Shown here piece by piece: positions 61,901 to 64,000 of a stretch of DNA of 64,000 nucleotides (positions within the stretch are counted from its first letter, which is position 1; each line of letters begins with the position of its first letter). Under the pieces are notes generated by a model. That model saw only the letters and a program-made list of their open reading frames with translations. It searched no databases and was not told the DNA's origin. Source of the stretch: Tolypeutes matacus (taxonomy: Eukaryota > Chordata > Mammalia > Cingulata > Chlamyphoridae); the NCBI GenBank assembly GCA_026826555.1, contig JAKSZT010054334.1, positions 29,100,972-29,164,971 of the forward strand, given 5' to 3'. The position numbers and the translations under genes are program-made.

Positions 61901-63298
61901 CACACCTTACTGATAACATTCAGAAATATTAGATACATTCCCATAAGTAAGCATTGCTCACTGAAAGGTCCTCCTAGATCATCAACTAAGATCTCTTCTT
62001 GCTGTGAGTTTTTATGGTTTTATGATATTCTCAGAGGTTTTTGTAGACTAGTGCCTCTCAATATTTCTAAATAGTTTTTTTCCCATTGATAGTAGTAAAA
62101 TAATTAACAAAGATGAATAGATATTCCTTTAAACAAAATTAATTTAGGTATACTTAATGTACTTTTATCTTCCAAACGTACTGCTTTTCAGTTTGTTTTT
62201 TTTCCAGAATGAGTGTGATATATTCTTAGCTTAAAGTTACATTGTCTTACAAATTGTAAATTTTCAGCCCATATACAGTCTGCCATTTGTCTGACTGCTA
62301 CAAATTTCTGATGTTGGAGTTAGGTGCAAACCTGAACAAATTTAACTCTAAATGTATGAGTGACTTTTCATGTTACATAGGTGTTTATTTTTCTCCTTTG
62401 ATCTGTCAGTGCAGTATATTGCATTAATAAATGTTCTAATGTTGAACAGTCCTTGTATTCATGATATATACTATCCTTTTTCAAAAAATATTCTGTAAAT
62501 ACTGCTGAACTCAATAAATTAATTTTTTATTTAGAATTTTTGAATCTGTGTTTTTAAAATGAGCTTGAGCTGTAATTTTCAAATCTTCCAATCCTTTTTC
62601 CTATTGCTCTGTTCTTGTTTTATGGAGTCTATTCATTCTTTCTCTAAATATTACAAACAAATTTAAATTCCTTTTCAAATTGCTTTATTTTCGTTTGGTC
62701 CTTGATTGGGAATTCTTCTGTTTTTCAATTTTCTTATTCTCTGATGATAGGTTTTTCTCCTGTGCCTTGTAATTTTGTTATTGTGTCAAGATACTTAAAG
62801 ATTTCCCTTTCTTCTGTGTATTTTTATTTAATTTTTTATTGTTATATTTTATCTATATTGTGCATTTGGAGCAGCAGGCTTGCCACAACTGCTCAGTCTA
62901 CCATCTTGACTAGAGATCTAGTTTGTTTCTTTTTAATAAAAAATTATAAGTAAATCAGTCAGAATTTAAAGAATTGATTTGACTTGAGATAGGTCTTCAG
63001 TTTCTTATCCCTCTTGTTTGTGATTATTTACTTTGCAATTAGGGCAACTTCAGCTATAAAACCATCAGGCTGATTTACCAATAATGAAAACTGATACAAA
63101 CCTATTTTGCTTGCTTATTTTTTTAATTATTTATATTAAAATATATAGAAAACACATCCTTAAAATGGATTTTTCTTTTTCTGCTTGAACCTAGGCAAAC
63201 CAACCACAAGTAGCTCAGAAGCATGCCGGTTCTGTGGTTCCAGGAGTGGAACAGAGTTATCTGCTGTTGGCAGTGTTTGTTCTGATGCAGATTGCCAG
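1003..63298 (+). CDS. MYCBP2: MYCBP2 (PAM/PHR E3 ubiquitin ligase), internal part, 25 exons, both ends outside the window
   Basis: Join of 1003-1125, 3748-3903, 17570-17671, 20194-21837, 22694-22863, 23614-23858, 26394-26561, 30956-31113, 32392-32591, 33465-33614, 38047-38207, 39807-39963, 40162-40386, 42419-42484, 43858-44097, 44396-44494, 49608-49688, 51062-51328, 51929-52212, 56940-57036, 58373-58492, 60100-60201, 60993-61121, 61479-61611 and 63195-63298. Phases agree at all 24 junctions and no stop occurs. The conceptual product reads as the middle-to-late part of MYCBP2, recognised from the Ser/Pro-rich block, the DOC domain ([20 protein letters not shown]) and the Cys/His clusters. Family knowledge: PHR proteins are giant E3 ligases acting in axon and synapse development with FBXO45 and DLK signalling; MYCBP2 esterifies threonine through a RING-linked relay of two cysteines. 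That catalytic module and the N-terminal RCC1-like and PHR domains are not in this window. Identity is near certain; exon edges are read by eye. Confidence 0.96.
1126..3747. other. MYCBP2 intron, 2.6 kb
   Basis: AT-rich, with an A-rich patch at 3180-3206. No recognisable transposon or gene seen. Confidence 0.65.
3748..3903 (+). CDS. MYCBP2: MYCBP2 exon, Pro/Gln-rich linker
   Basis: Acceptor 'ccactgcag|gtgacc', donor 'a|gtaagt' (strong). Length 156, phase 1 to 1. It encodes [20 protein letters not shown] and then a hydrophobic/Pro segment ending in SFQQPQLQ. Its last base can join either to the exon at 17570 or directly to 20194 without changing frame. Confidence 0.94.
4307..4497 (-). mobile_element. 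DAS-type SINE, dimeric, antisense
   Basis: Two units read on the minus strand, each with 'ggaggta(c)tgggg' and '..gctacatctgctcccc'. Near-identical flanks 'caacaatatct' (4296-4306) and 'caacaacatct' (4498-4508) suggest a single insertion. Confidence 0.85.
5312..5549 (+). mobile_element. DAS-type SINE, dimeric, sense
   Basis: Unit one begins 'ggagcggatgtggctcaag' and ends in a long A run; unit two begins 'ggggagccagtgtggctca', has the B-box-like 'ggttcaatccc' and a second A tail. One 10-base duplication 'tcattgcaag' (5302-5311 and 5550-5559) flanks the pair. Confidence 0.92.
6268..6385 (-). mobile_element. MIR relic, antisense
   Basis: 'tatctccattttataggtga' and 'agaaacataggcttagagag' are the typical antisense MIR core. 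Confidence 0.65.
8121..8149. repeat. (TA)n simple repeat
   Basis: Roughly ten 'ta' units before an L1-like fragment. Confidence 0.85.
8145..8305 (+). mobile_element. L1 3'-region fragment related to 38545
   Basis: 'ggaacatttgttacagatta' and 'gccactaactatggttcata' parallel 38575-38650. It lies directly after a (TA)n tract (8121-8149). Confidence 0.45.
8447..8560 (+). mobile_element. MIR-like relic
   Basis: 'ggacttgagacatgggattg' then 'gctagttttgtgacacta', decayed. Confidence 0.45.
9732..10136 (-). mobile_element. MLT1-like LTR, antisense
   Basis: 'ggtcagctactgctacataa', 'aaaccaccccagaattta', then the middle 'gttcacaattctatagactg' and the end 'aagtcactaagccagcctgt' follow the antisense MLT1 pattern. 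Confidence 0.7.
10868..10910. repeat. (GTTT)n simple repeat
   Basis: About ten consecutive 'gttt' units at the tail side of the antisense SINE at 10912; probably grown from its poly-T tail. Confidence 0.9.
10912..11084 (-). mobile_element. DAS-type SINE (single-unit form), antisense
   Basis: The complement of the sequence type at 55747: 'aaagattttatttatttatt' then a C run and '..ttgagccacagccgcttccc'. A (GTTT)n tract at 10868-10910 precedes its tail. Confidence 0.92.
11425..11515 (-). mobile_element. MIR-like relic, antisense
   Basis: 'aataatagctaatgtatgaa' and 'caagcaccattctaaggact'. Confidence 0.5.
11490..11880. repeat. Ancient dispersed repeat, family not named
   Basis: 'ggggccagatcatcaagggt', 'cttagactttatcctgtaag', 'gagtgtcataatcagtttta'. 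The same order recurs at 24270-24823 and 42070-42420. Possibly related to 10440-10830 ('gaggataagaggaaaaccac'-like text). Confidence 0.45.
12540..12625 (-). mobile_element. MIR relic, antisense
   Basis: 'acttacccaaagtcatacag' and 'ggtggtaaatctaggaat'. Confidence 0.6.
12728..13405 (-). mobile_element. Solo LTR-like element of the TGTGGTAG type, antisense
   Basis: It shares its order of motifs with 24824-25307 (start 'cagt(ttg/cag)c', end '..ggggttcataaa..' against '..ggggtccacaaa..'). The 5-base direct repeat 'gtccc' at 12723-12727 and 13406-13410 fits an LTR retroelement insertion. I class it as MaLR/ERVL-like by shape; the family name is not certain. Confidence 0.6.
13536..13562. repeat. 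(CCA)n and (CA)n simple repeat
   Basis: 'caccaccacca' followed by eight or more 'ca' units. Confidence 0.9.
15361..15394. other. Two overlapping inverted repeats (alternative hairpins)
   Basis: 15361-15371 pairs perfectly with 15378-15388 (11 bp, 6-base loop); 15372-15381 pairs perfectly with 15385-15394 (10 bp, 3-base loop). They share 15378-15388 and cannot form together. Confidence 0.8.
16010..16040. repeat. (TG)n between T runs
   Basis: About eight 'tg' units flanked by two T runs. Confidence 0.9.
16240..16640 (+). mobile_element. L2/CR1-like LINE relic, sense
   Basis: 'atgccccagggctccggcct' could encode the PQGS motif of L2-type reverse transcriptase, followed by 'cttatgactcccaaattt' and a 3' end 'ctgacacataatagatactc'. 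Heavily decayed. Confidence 0.4.
17570..17671 (+). CDS. MYCBP2: MYCBP2 probable cassette exon, 34 codons
   Basis: Acceptor 'tgttttccgctgtag|aatc' and donor 'aagg|gtgggt'. Length 102 (3n), phase 1 to 1, fully open. It encodes a basic Ser-rich segment including [15 protein letters not shown] and SSLSHKLK. The flanking exons splice in frame with it or without it. Without it the junction codon is AGT (Ser), which is what I remember of the common human protein; with it the codons become AAA and GGT. Exon status rests on open frame, phase and splice sites plus its conserved-looking sequence. Confidence 0.82.
17672..20193. other. MYCBP2 intron, 2.5 kb
   Basis: AT-rich, with a TA-rich tract near 18385-18520. 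At 19905-20050 there is a 'tattcattcattcaatatat' old repeat. The in-frame alternative acceptor lies at 20144-20145. Confidence 0.65.
18438..18468. other. Inverted repeat, 11-bp stem
   Basis: 18438-18448 pairs with 18458-18468 (10 Watson-Crick pairs and one G-T), loop of 9, in a TA-rich tract. Confidence 0.7.
20194..21837 (+). CDS. MYCBP2: MYCBP2 giant exon: Ser/Pro-rich region and zinc-finger-like end
   Basis: Length 1,644 (548 codons), phase 1 to 1. The first third is rich in Ser, Pro and basic residues with repeated 'S(x)SPKPK' style motifs (for example [17 protein letters not shown]), typical of disordered, phosphorylated linkers. It continues into an ordered segment ([20 protein letters not shown]), then a lysine block ([20 protein letters not shown]) and a C-x2-C...H-x4-H motif (CELCGESH...HMRQAH) at the 3' end. 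Donor 'cacccag|gtaaat'. The acceptor used here, 'atggaccatacag', has a poor pyrimidine tract, and a better-looking in-frame AG lies 48 bases upstream (see findings). Confidence 0.95.
21838..23613. other. Two short MYCBP2 introns around the exon at 22694
   Basis: 21838-22693 and 22864-23613: AT-rich, nothing recognised beyond splice sites and a pyrimidine-rich tract at 23155-23230. Confidence 0.65.
22694..22863 (+). CDS. MYCBP2: MYCBP2 exon, Gly/Cys-rich segment
   Basis: Acceptor 'gtttcaag|gttg', donor 'gagaag|gtattt'. Length 170, phase 1 to 0. It encodes a Gly/Cys-rich stretch ([20 protein letters not shown], later [10 protein letters not shown] and [12 protein letters not shown]). The CxxC and the spaced Cys/His residues, together with the motif ending the previous exon, suggest a metal-binding unit; this is inference. 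Confidence 0.95.
23614..23858 (+). CDS. MYCBP2: MYCBP2 exon
   Basis: Acceptor 'tttctttgccag|gtc', donor 'gctag|gtaata'. Length 245, phase 0 to 2. It begins [20 protein letters not shown] and ends [10 protein letters not shown]. It contains a short alpha-helical stretch ([15 protein letters not shown]). Confidence 0.95.
24270..26110. repeat. Ancient dispersed repeat, split by later insertions
   Basis: The left part ends 'gatcactctgccagtaatgt'; after the LTR at 24824-25307 comes 'gatggagaaacctgttaa', and 'caattgtccaggcaagaaat' reappears at about 25940. This order fits one old element opened by the LTR and by a further unknown insert at about 25345-25925. Confidence 0.4.
24824..25307 (-). mobile_element. 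Solo LTR-like element of the TGTGGTAG type, antisense
   Basis: On the minus strand it begins 'tgtggtagctggaggc', close to the start of 34216-34686. It splits an older repeat whose parts lie at 24270-24823 and from 25308 on. Confidence 0.6.
26394..26561 (+). CDS. MYCBP2: MYCBP2 exon
   Basis: Acceptor 'tttaatgcag|gcatc', donor 'ccaccaag|gtattt'. Length 168, phase 2 to 2. It encodes [20 protein letters not shown] and then an acidic/Pro segment ending NMKSMPP. Open frame continues past the donor to 26730, but the following exon restores phase only from 26561. Confidence 0.95.
27680..29330 (+). mobile_element. Diverged LINE sequence, L1/HAL1-like, sense
   Basis: A long A-rich, stop-filled stretch beginning near 'aggtaaagatggtgaaatg' and ending 'caaatattttatactcagcc..gacattctcaag', an order seen in old HAL1/L1 copies. 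Edges and family are uncertain. Confidence 0.4.
29432..29619 (+). mobile_element. MER20-like hAT-Charlie MITE
   Basis: It starts 'ttggttcccagtcaaggttg', passes 'tggcaatgtttggaagcatt' and ends 'aaatgtcaatagaaccgaag', with inverted ends of the type 'ggttcyca..ttgagaa'. Recognised by eye. Confidence 0.65.
30956..31113 (+). CDS. MYCBP2: MYCBP2 exon
   Basis: Acceptor 'ctatctgcag|ttta', donor 'cactg|gtaagt'. Length 158, phase 2 to 1. It encodes [20 protein letters not shown] and then a basic end ([15 protein letters not shown]). Confidence 0.95.
31930..32050 (+). mobile_element. MIR relic
   Basis: 'agctgtatgactttaggaaa' followed by 'tctgagcttcagtttctttc'. Confidence 0.65.
32392..32591 (+). CDS. 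MYCBP2: MYCBP2 exon
   Basis: Acceptor 'cttttaaatag|aagt', donor 'atggag|gtatga'. Length 200, phase 1 to 0. It encodes [20 protein letters not shown] and continues into a helical repeat-like stretch ([20 protein letters not shown]). Confidence 0.95.
33465..33614 (+). CDS. MYCBP2: MYCBP2 exon with acidic tract
   Basis: Acceptor 'atttatcag|gctt', donor 'gaacaa|gtaagt'. Length 150, phase 0 to 0. It encodes [20 protein letters not shown] followed by LTPAP and an acidic run ([11 protein letters not shown]). Confidence 0.95.
34030..34145 (+). mobile_element. MIR relic
   Basis: 'aatctgggttctaatgccat' and 'cagtttccgtatctgtaaag'. Confidence 0.65.
34216..34686 (+). mobile_element. Solo LTR-like element of the TGTGGTAG type, sense
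   Basis: It begins 'tgtggtagcttgaatgatg' and ends 'gtgagccaataaattcttg..aactaaggca', the layout of MaLR-type LTRs with a polyadenylation signal near the end. Flanks 'gatat' and 'gctat' differ at one base. Confidence 0.68.
35300..35945 (+). mobile_element. Diverged LINE 3' part, HAL1/L1-like, sense
   Basis: 'gaattttccagaactgatt', 'tcaatgtactgagagaaaat', 'taactattatcctactgaat' and 'acaaaataaagacacttt' in order. Probably once joined to the A-rich text from about 34800. Confidence 0.45.
36505..36895 (-). mobile_element. MLT1-like LTR, antisense
   Basis: Same order as at 9732: 'caactatctatcgctgcatc', 'gctcataattctgtgggttg', 'tattcacatggcagcagtgt', 'aagtcacaaggccagcc'. Confidence 0.7.
37130..37352 (+). 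mobile_element. L1 3' end, sense
   Basis: 'ggggtgatgagtttttgttt', 'ggaataatgaaaatgctcta', 'tgtacactttggatggat', 'atcaataaaactga' then T and A runs: the usual end of an L1 3' UTR. Confidence 0.65.
37353..37935 (+). mobile_element. L1 3' UTR-like sequence, sense, second copy
   Basis: It repeats blocks of the copy just before it ('gagtaatgaaaacgttctaa', 'tgagtatacactttgaatgg') and continues with 'gaatgttctctatgaactat' and a G-rich block near 37735. Confidence 0.55.
38047..38207 (+). CDS. MYCBP2: MYCBP2 exon
   Basis: Acceptor 'ttctgtgtcag|gaga', donor 'ttaag|gtaatt'. Length 161, phase 0 to 2. It encodes [20 protein letters not shown] and then a helical segment ([20 protein letters not shown]). 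The acceptor lies after a 4.4-kb intron that ends in L1 3' sequence. Confidence 0.95.
38208..39806. other. MYCBP2 intron, 1.6 kb
   Basis: It holds the third L1 3' UTR-like copy (38545-39115). The rest is AT-rich with no recognised element. Confidence 0.6.
38545..39115 (+). mobile_element. L1 3' UTR-like sequence, sense, third copy
   Basis: 'ggtacatttgttatagctga' and 'gctactaaccatggtcaatg' match the style of 8225-8300, and it ends 'ctttaaaaaataaaaaag', an A-rich tail. Confidence 0.55.
39807..39963 (+). CDS. MYCBP2: MYCBP2 exon
   Basis: Acceptor 'tgccttttttag|atgc', donor 'agtcag|gtcagt'. Length 157, phase 2 to 0. It encodes [20 protein letters not shown], an acidic patch ([13 protein letters not shown]) and ends SGFEAMSQ. 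Confidence 0.95.
40162..40386 (+). CDS. MYCBP2: MYCBP2 exon, start of DOC/APC10-like domain
   Basis: Acceptor 'tttctggtag|gaat', donor 'cttggt|gtaaga'. Length 225, phase 0 to 0. It encodes a short lead-in, then the DOC signature [20 protein letters not shown] and the strand [20 protein letters not shown]. Domain knowledge: DOC folds are jelly-roll modules first described in APC10 and shared by several E3 ligases, where they help bind partners. It is separated from the previous exon by only 198 bases. Confidence 0.96.
40655..40850 (+). mobile_element. L2 3' relic, sense
   Basis: 'tgttcatgctattcccttgg' and 'cctggaaatcttccctttaa' follow the L2 3' pattern. Confidence 0.6.
41695..41770 (+). mobile_element. 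L2 3'-end relic
   Basis: 'cccagcacagtgccttatgc' followed by 'ataatatttgttgatttgaa', the usual L2 terminus. Confidence 0.5.
42070..42400. repeat. Ancient dispersed repeat, same type as 11490-11880
   Basis: 'aagttacaagagaacccctg' and 'gtaagttattaagcagaagt' in the expected order. It ends just before the acceptor of the exon at 42419. Confidence 0.35.
42419..42484 (+). CDS. MYCBP2: MYCBP2 small exon inside DOC domain
   Basis: Acceptor 'tatattttag|aata', donor 'aagcag|gtaact'. Length 66 (22 codons), phase 0 to 0: [20 protein letters not shown] plus KQ. Skipping would keep frame but delete a strand of the DOC fold. Confidence 0.94.
43575..43720 (+). mobile_element. MIR relic
   Basis: 'tcagacctggattttaattc' and 'caatttcttcatctgcatac'. 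Confidence 0.6.
43858..44097 (+). CDS. MYCBP2: MYCBP2 exon, end of DOC domain
   Basis: Acceptor 'gttctactag|gttg', donor 'tcccaa|gtgagt'. Length 240, phase 0 to 0. It encodes [20 protein letters not shown] and then [20 protein letters not shown], the closing strands of the DOC-like domain, followed by a helical segment ([13 protein letters not shown]). Confidence 0.96.
44396..44494 (+). CDS. MYCBP2: MYCBP2 exon with two possible in-frame donors
   Basis: Acceptor 'ttcatcag|gtat'. It encodes [20 protein letters not shown] and on to PEGEEK. A GT follows codon AAA at 44485 ('gtatac') and another follows AAT at 44494 ('gtattt'); both are phase 0, so the exon is 90 or 99 bases and VYN is optional. 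I annotate the longer form, which agrees with my memory of the human protein; certainty on the donor is low. Confidence 0.88.
44507..44703. repeat. Intronic segment, copy A of a roughly 190-base duplicated sequence
   Basis: It shares with 47451-47634 the ordered blocks 'attcta', 'cagtaaaa', 'attttaatgga', 'tatatgca', 'aaaagaaattcat' and 'tattttaagtagcaa'. It begins about 12 bases after the exon ending at 44494. Confidence 0.65.
45380..46266 (+). mobile_element. L1 5' end: 5' UTR plus start of ORF1, sense, 3' part missing
   Basis: It begins near 'cttctggcaagatggtgtca', a common L1 5' UTR opening, and continues GC-richer than the neighbourhood to an ORF1-like frame at 46075. After 46266 the L1 text stops. 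Most genomic L1 copies lose the 5' end, so this retained 5' end is unusual. Confidence 0.6.
46075..46266 (+). pseudogene. L1 ORF1 N-terminal fragment, 63 codons
   Basis: It starts [20 protein letters not shown] and then carries a predicted coiled-coil start ([19 protein letters not shown]). It ends at a TAA and lacks the RNA-binding domain, so it is a relic. Confidence 0.5.
46555..46761 (-). mobile_element. DAS-type SINE, antisense, diverged
   Basis: It contains 'caccaggaggccccagaaat', 'cctcccatatggtag' and 'gagccacatccatttccc', plus an extra linker-like part toward 46560. The poly-T tail is not clear, so the left edge is approximate. Confidence 0.75.
47451..47634. repeat. Copy B of the duplicated intronic segment, inside an L1
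   Basis: Same orientation as copy A and diverged, with L1 antisense text on both sides ('gttcctagtttgcaaagaat' before, 'ggtagtttgtcaatttcatg' after). Confidence 0.62.
47967..48171 (-). mobile_element. DAS-type SINE (single-unit form), antisense, inside an L1
   Basis: Poly-T, 'aaagattttatttatttatt', a C run, ending '..ttgagccacagccacttccc'. It is flanked by the 13-base duplication 'catagattttctt' (47954-47966 and 48172-48184). It interrupts antisense L1 ORF2 text. Confidence 0.93.
49608..49688 (+). CDS. MYCBP2: MYCBP2 exon, 27 codons
   Basis: Acceptor 'tttttatatgtaaag|gcaa', donor 'aagcag|gttggt'. Length 81, phase 0 to 0. It encodes [20 protein letters not shown] and LTNLQKQ. It follows a 5.1-kb intron full of L1 sequence and precedes the assembly gap by about 110 bases. 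Confidence 0.94.
49773..50113 (-). mobile_element. DAS-type SINE, dimeric, antisense, containing the assembly gap
   Basis: Poly-T on both sides of the gap, then two antisense units ('gaggtgctggggctggg..' and 'ggaggcaccagggaccgaac'). Flanks 'tacgtaggc' (49764-49772) and 'tatggaggc' (50114-50122) match at 7 of 9 bases, fitting one old insertion. Confidence 0.82.
49802..49901. other. Assembly gap, 100 N
   Basis: Exactly 100 unknown bases between 30 T's on the left and 31 T's on the right. The round number suggests a placeholder; true length is unknown. It lies in an intron, so no MYCBP2 exon is affected unless a small exon is hidden. Confidence 0.99.
50123..51061. other. MYCBP2 intron remainder after the gap-bearing SINE
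   Basis: AT-rich with a (GTT)n/(GTTTT)n patch near 50350-50382. No gene or clear transposon. Confidence 0.6.
51062..51328 (+). CDS. MYCBP2: MYCBP2 exon
   Basis: Acceptor 'cacctataaatag|gtgt' (weak pyrimidine tract), donor 'agacag|gtgact'. Length 267, phase 0 to 0. It encodes [20 protein letters not shown] and, at its 3' end, the helical stretch [20 protein letters not shown]. An antisense SINE begins about 12 bases after the donor. Confidence 0.95.
51341..51570 (-). mobile_element. DAS-type SINE, dimeric, antisense, next to a splice donor
   Basis: Two antisense units ('gaggtactggggccaagg' and 'ggaggcaccgggaaccaaac') separated by a T-rich linker. It starts about 12 bases after the end of the exon at 51062-51328. 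Confidence 0.88.
51929..52212 (+). CDS. MYCBP2: MYCBP2 exon
   Basis: Acceptor 'tttttcttatcag|gtga', donor 'tctag|gtaggt'. Length 284, phase 0 to 2. It encodes [20 protein letters not shown], a [18 protein letters not shown] segment and a Gly/Thr-rich end ([18 protein letters not shown]). Confidence 0.95.
52360..52890 (+). mobile_element. L1 ORF2 fragment, sense, left part of a split element
   Basis: The degenerate text resembles the late part of mammalian L1 ORF2: 'ggacctttacctcatacc', 'gtccataaacaaatgaaa', 'cagggaaatgtaaatt'. It stops where the MREG retrocopy starts and resumes near 55937. Confidence 0.7.
53358..53423 (+). repeat. 33-bp tandem duplication inside the MREG retrocopy
   Basis: Units 53358-53390 and 53391-53423 differ at one internal base and at the last two bases. 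Each encodes [10 protein letters not shown] plus a junction residue, so the copy has this helix segment twice and stays in frame. Confidence 0.92.
54725..55121 (+). mobile_element. DAS-type SINE, long dimeric form, inside the MREG 3' UTR
   Basis: Two tRNA-derived units ('gcagatgtggctcaggcagc' and 'cagagatggctaaagtgatt') with a linker and an A tail. It is flanked by the direct repeat 'ttacttgc' at 54717-54724 and 55122-55129, so the whole dimer is one insertion. Confidence 0.88.
55706..55711 (+). terminator. AATAAA, probable polyadenylation signal of the MREG retrocopy
   Basis: 'AATAAA' followed after about 20 bases by an A-rich end (55729-55746). It fits the 3' end of a reverse-transcribed mRNA; there is no long poly(A), which may have decayed. 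Confidence 0.45.
55747..55921 (+). mobile_element. DAS-type SINE (single-unit form)
   Basis: It starts 'gggaagcggctgtggctca' and ends in the 'aataaataaa' type tail. It is flanked by a perfect 15-base duplication 'aaaatagcaaaatat' at 55732-55746 and 55922-55936. It inserted at the A-rich end of the MREG retrocopy. Confidence 0.93.
55937..56480 (+). mobile_element. L1 ORF2 3' fragment, sense, right part of the split element
   Basis: It continues the L1 at 52360: 'aattctcatctaacatgcta', then 'cctgtcctttgactcacc', 'ctaatgtccatcatgagagg' and 'tatggaatacatgtc', the usual order of L1 ORF2 ends. With the left part it shows that the retrocopy landed in a pre-existing L1. Confidence 0.72.
56940..57036 (+). 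CDS. MYCBP2: MYCBP2 exon, 32 complete codons
   Basis: Acceptor 'tttttctttgtag|ttac', donor 'gcagcc|gtaagt'. Length 97, phase 2 to 0. It encodes [20 protein letters not shown] and a helical end [11 protein letters not shown]. It follows the intron that carries the MREG retrocopy. Confidence 0.95.
57037..60099. other. Two MYCBP2 introns around the exon at 58373
   Basis: 57037-58372: an A-rich patch at 57355-57382, otherwise nothing named. 58493-60099: no clear element apart from short old-repeat traces near 59570-59640 and 59885. Confidence 0.6.
58373..58492 (+). CDS. MYCBP2: MYCBP2 exon, 40 codons
   Basis: Acceptor 'gttcaatag|ggtc', donor 'actaga|gtaggt'. Length 120, phase 0 to 0. It encodes [20 protein letters not shown], then the [15 protein letters not shown] end. 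Confidence 0.95.
60100..60201 (+). CDS. MYCBP2: MYCBP2 exon, 34 codons
   Basis: Acceptor 'catttcaacag|ctct', donor 'caaatg|gtaagc'. Length 102, phase 0 to 0. It encodes [20 protein letters not shown] and [14 protein letters not shown]. Confidence 0.95.
60993..61121 (+). CDS. MYCBP2: MYCBP2 exon, B-box-like Cys/His cluster
   Basis: Acceptor 'atcttattttag|ccta', donor 'agacag|gtgaca'. Length 129, phase 0 to 0. Its 43 codons carry CxxH (MCDNH), CxxC (CNICGN), a second CxxC (CTDC) and HLHRRTKTH, a spacing that fits a B-box-type zinc-binding unit reported for PHR proteins. Zinc binding is inferred from the pattern. Confidence 0.95.
61225..61400 (+). mobile_element. MIR relic
   Basis: 'gatctgggttcagttcctag' and 'ctctctgagatgtagtttcc'. 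Confidence 0.65.
61479..61611 (+). CDS. MYCBP2: MYCBP2 exon
   Basis: Acceptor 'gaaacaatag|gtct', donor 'acacag|gtaaaa'. Length 133, phase 0 to 1. It encodes [20 protein letters not shown] and [20 protein letters not shown]. Confidence 0.95.
61765..61895 (+). mobile_element. MIR relic
   Basis: 'gttgtacagtagaaagtgca', 'gccactaactagctgtgtga' and 'ttaacctctctgaaattcag': the clearest MIR in the window. Confidence 0.75.
62380..62935 (-). mobile_element. L1 fragments, antisense
   Basis: 'cattaataaatgttctaatg', 'ttgaacagtccttgtattca' and the end 'ctaccatcttgact' match antisense L1 ORF2 and 5' UTR-like text, with losses between them. Confidence 0.5.
63195..63298 (+). CDS. MYCBP2: MYCBP2 exon (last in window), start of next Cys-rich segment
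   Basis: Acceptor 'gaacctag|gcaa', donor 'tgccag|gtgagt'. Length 104, phase 1 to 0. It encodes [20 protein letters not shown] and ends [12 protein letters not shown] and the spaced Cys residues open the Cys-rich stretch that in the family leads to the RING. The following exons lie beyond the window. Confidence 0.95.
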
Positions 63299-63864
63299 GT
63301 GAGTATATGATTAAACCATCAGGCCATCCCAGTAAGGAATCACACACATTCCACCATGAGACCTTCACTTCGTATAAGTATTATAGGTCAGCATGACTCC
63401 TGTTTTGTTTTGTTTTTCCCACATGGTTATTAAATTAACTCAAGTCTGAGGAGATGCCCTTGCTATTCTTCTTCTTCATGTTCTGCTTTCTCCATTTTAT
63501 TCCCAGTGTCCCTGAAAACACTTCCTTAAAAATTACAAATGGACTATTCCTCACTTAAGTGCCTGCTACTGCTGGATCCACCTCACACACCTGTATATGT
63601 GTTTCCTAACTCATTTATGTTTCATGCATGTCCTTTTCCTGAAGATTCCTTGCCTTGGTTCAGATCTTCATCTTTATTCATAAATAAGTTAAATAGCTTC
63701 CTCCTAACTCTTCTTTCTACTTCCAGTCTTTTGTCCAACCAATTCATTCTTCGTAGGAGAGTTTCTACCAGACTTACGTTGCTTGAAAAAAGGAGGGGGT
63801 GAGGATGAACTAAATCCCCATTTGAAAATAATAGGTGGCTCCTAATTTTTTTTATATATTTTGG
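63299..63864. other. MYCBP2 intron start after the last exon seen
   Basis: No exon or gene recognised; a pyrimidine-rich stretch with L2-like phrasing ('ctgctactgctggatccacc') near 63560. Antisense L1 follows at 63865. Confidence 0.55.
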
Positions 63865-64000
63865 CATTATATATTTTTATTTTCACAACCAACACTCCCC
63901 TTACCCCCAACTCCCATGCCCCCAGTAACCTCTAAGCTGTTTTCTATCTCTGCAAATTTACTATTTCTGTTCATCTCTTTTAAGTAATATGCAATGTTTG
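63865..64000 (-). mobile_element. L1 3' ORF2 fragment, antisense, cut by window end
   Basis: 'actccccttacccccaact', 'cccagtaacctctaagctgt', 'tctctgcaaatttactattt' parallel the start of the antisense L1 at 46790. Confidence 0.55.

Larger units (their letters stand above)
60202..63194. other. Three MYCBP2 introns between 60202 and 63194 (introns only)
   Basis: 60202-60992: an A run at 60267-60281 only. 61122-61478: one MIR. 61612-63194: one MIR and antisense L1 fragments. Confidence 0.6.

Noticed and set aside
1..64000. A novel operon-like or defence system
   Set aside because: The window is a single spliced mammalian gene with transposons; nothing supports a bacterial, phage or new enzymatic system.

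Overview
This is a stretch of a mammalian nuclear genome, AT-rich, with long introns, GT-AG splice sites and dense retroposons. Repeated short tRNA-derived SINEs (core 'gtggctca..', a B-box-like 'ggttc(g/a)n(t/a)cc', tail of A's or an 'aataaataaa' type tail) match the DAS SINE group I know from Xenarthra. The source is therefore most likely an armadillo (Dasypus) or a close relative. This attribution is by recognition, not by search.

One host gene runs through the whole window on the + strand: a 3'-ward internal part of MYCBP2 (PAM/Highwire/RPM-1 family), a very large neuronal E3 ubiquitin ligase. I place 25 exons between 1003 and 63298 (about 5.38 kb of coding sequence, 1,793 codons). Every junction is GT-AG, every phase agrees with its neighbours, and no exon contains a stop. 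The exons run from a Pro-rich linker (1003-3903), through a 34-codon exon that can be skipped in frame (17570-17671) and a giant Ser/Pro/Lys-rich exon (20194-21837) ending in a CxxC...HxxxxH zinc-finger-like motif. Next come a Gly/Cys-rich segment (22694-22863), helical scaffold exons (23614-39963), the DOC/APC10-like domain (40162-44097), further scaffold exons (44396-60201), a B-box-like Cys/His cluster (60993-61121) and the start of the next Cys-rich segment (63195-63298). The N-terminal RCC1-like and PHR domains lie before the window; the catalytic RING and tandem-cysteine module lies after it.

The introns are filled with transposons of several ages: MIR and L2 relics, a MER20-like hAT MITE, MLT1 LTRs, three LTRs of a TGTGGTAG-type family, sense and antisense L1 pieces, and at least nine DAS SINE insertions, several of them dimeric with a single target-site duplication. 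One assembly gap (100 N) falls inside the poly-T tail of one such SINE.

The only second gene-like object is a processed copy of MREG (melanoregulin) at about 52.9-55.7 kb, in the intron after exon 52212. It sits inside an old L1, carries a stop at codon 6 and an in-frame 33-bp tandem duplication, and is itself hit by two SINEs. I found no rRNA, tRNA gene, CRISPR array or prokaryotic feature, and no evidence of a new enzymatic system. The most useful leads are alternative-splicing sites in MYCBP2, the nested retrocopy locus, a duplicated intronic segment and an overlapping double hairpin.
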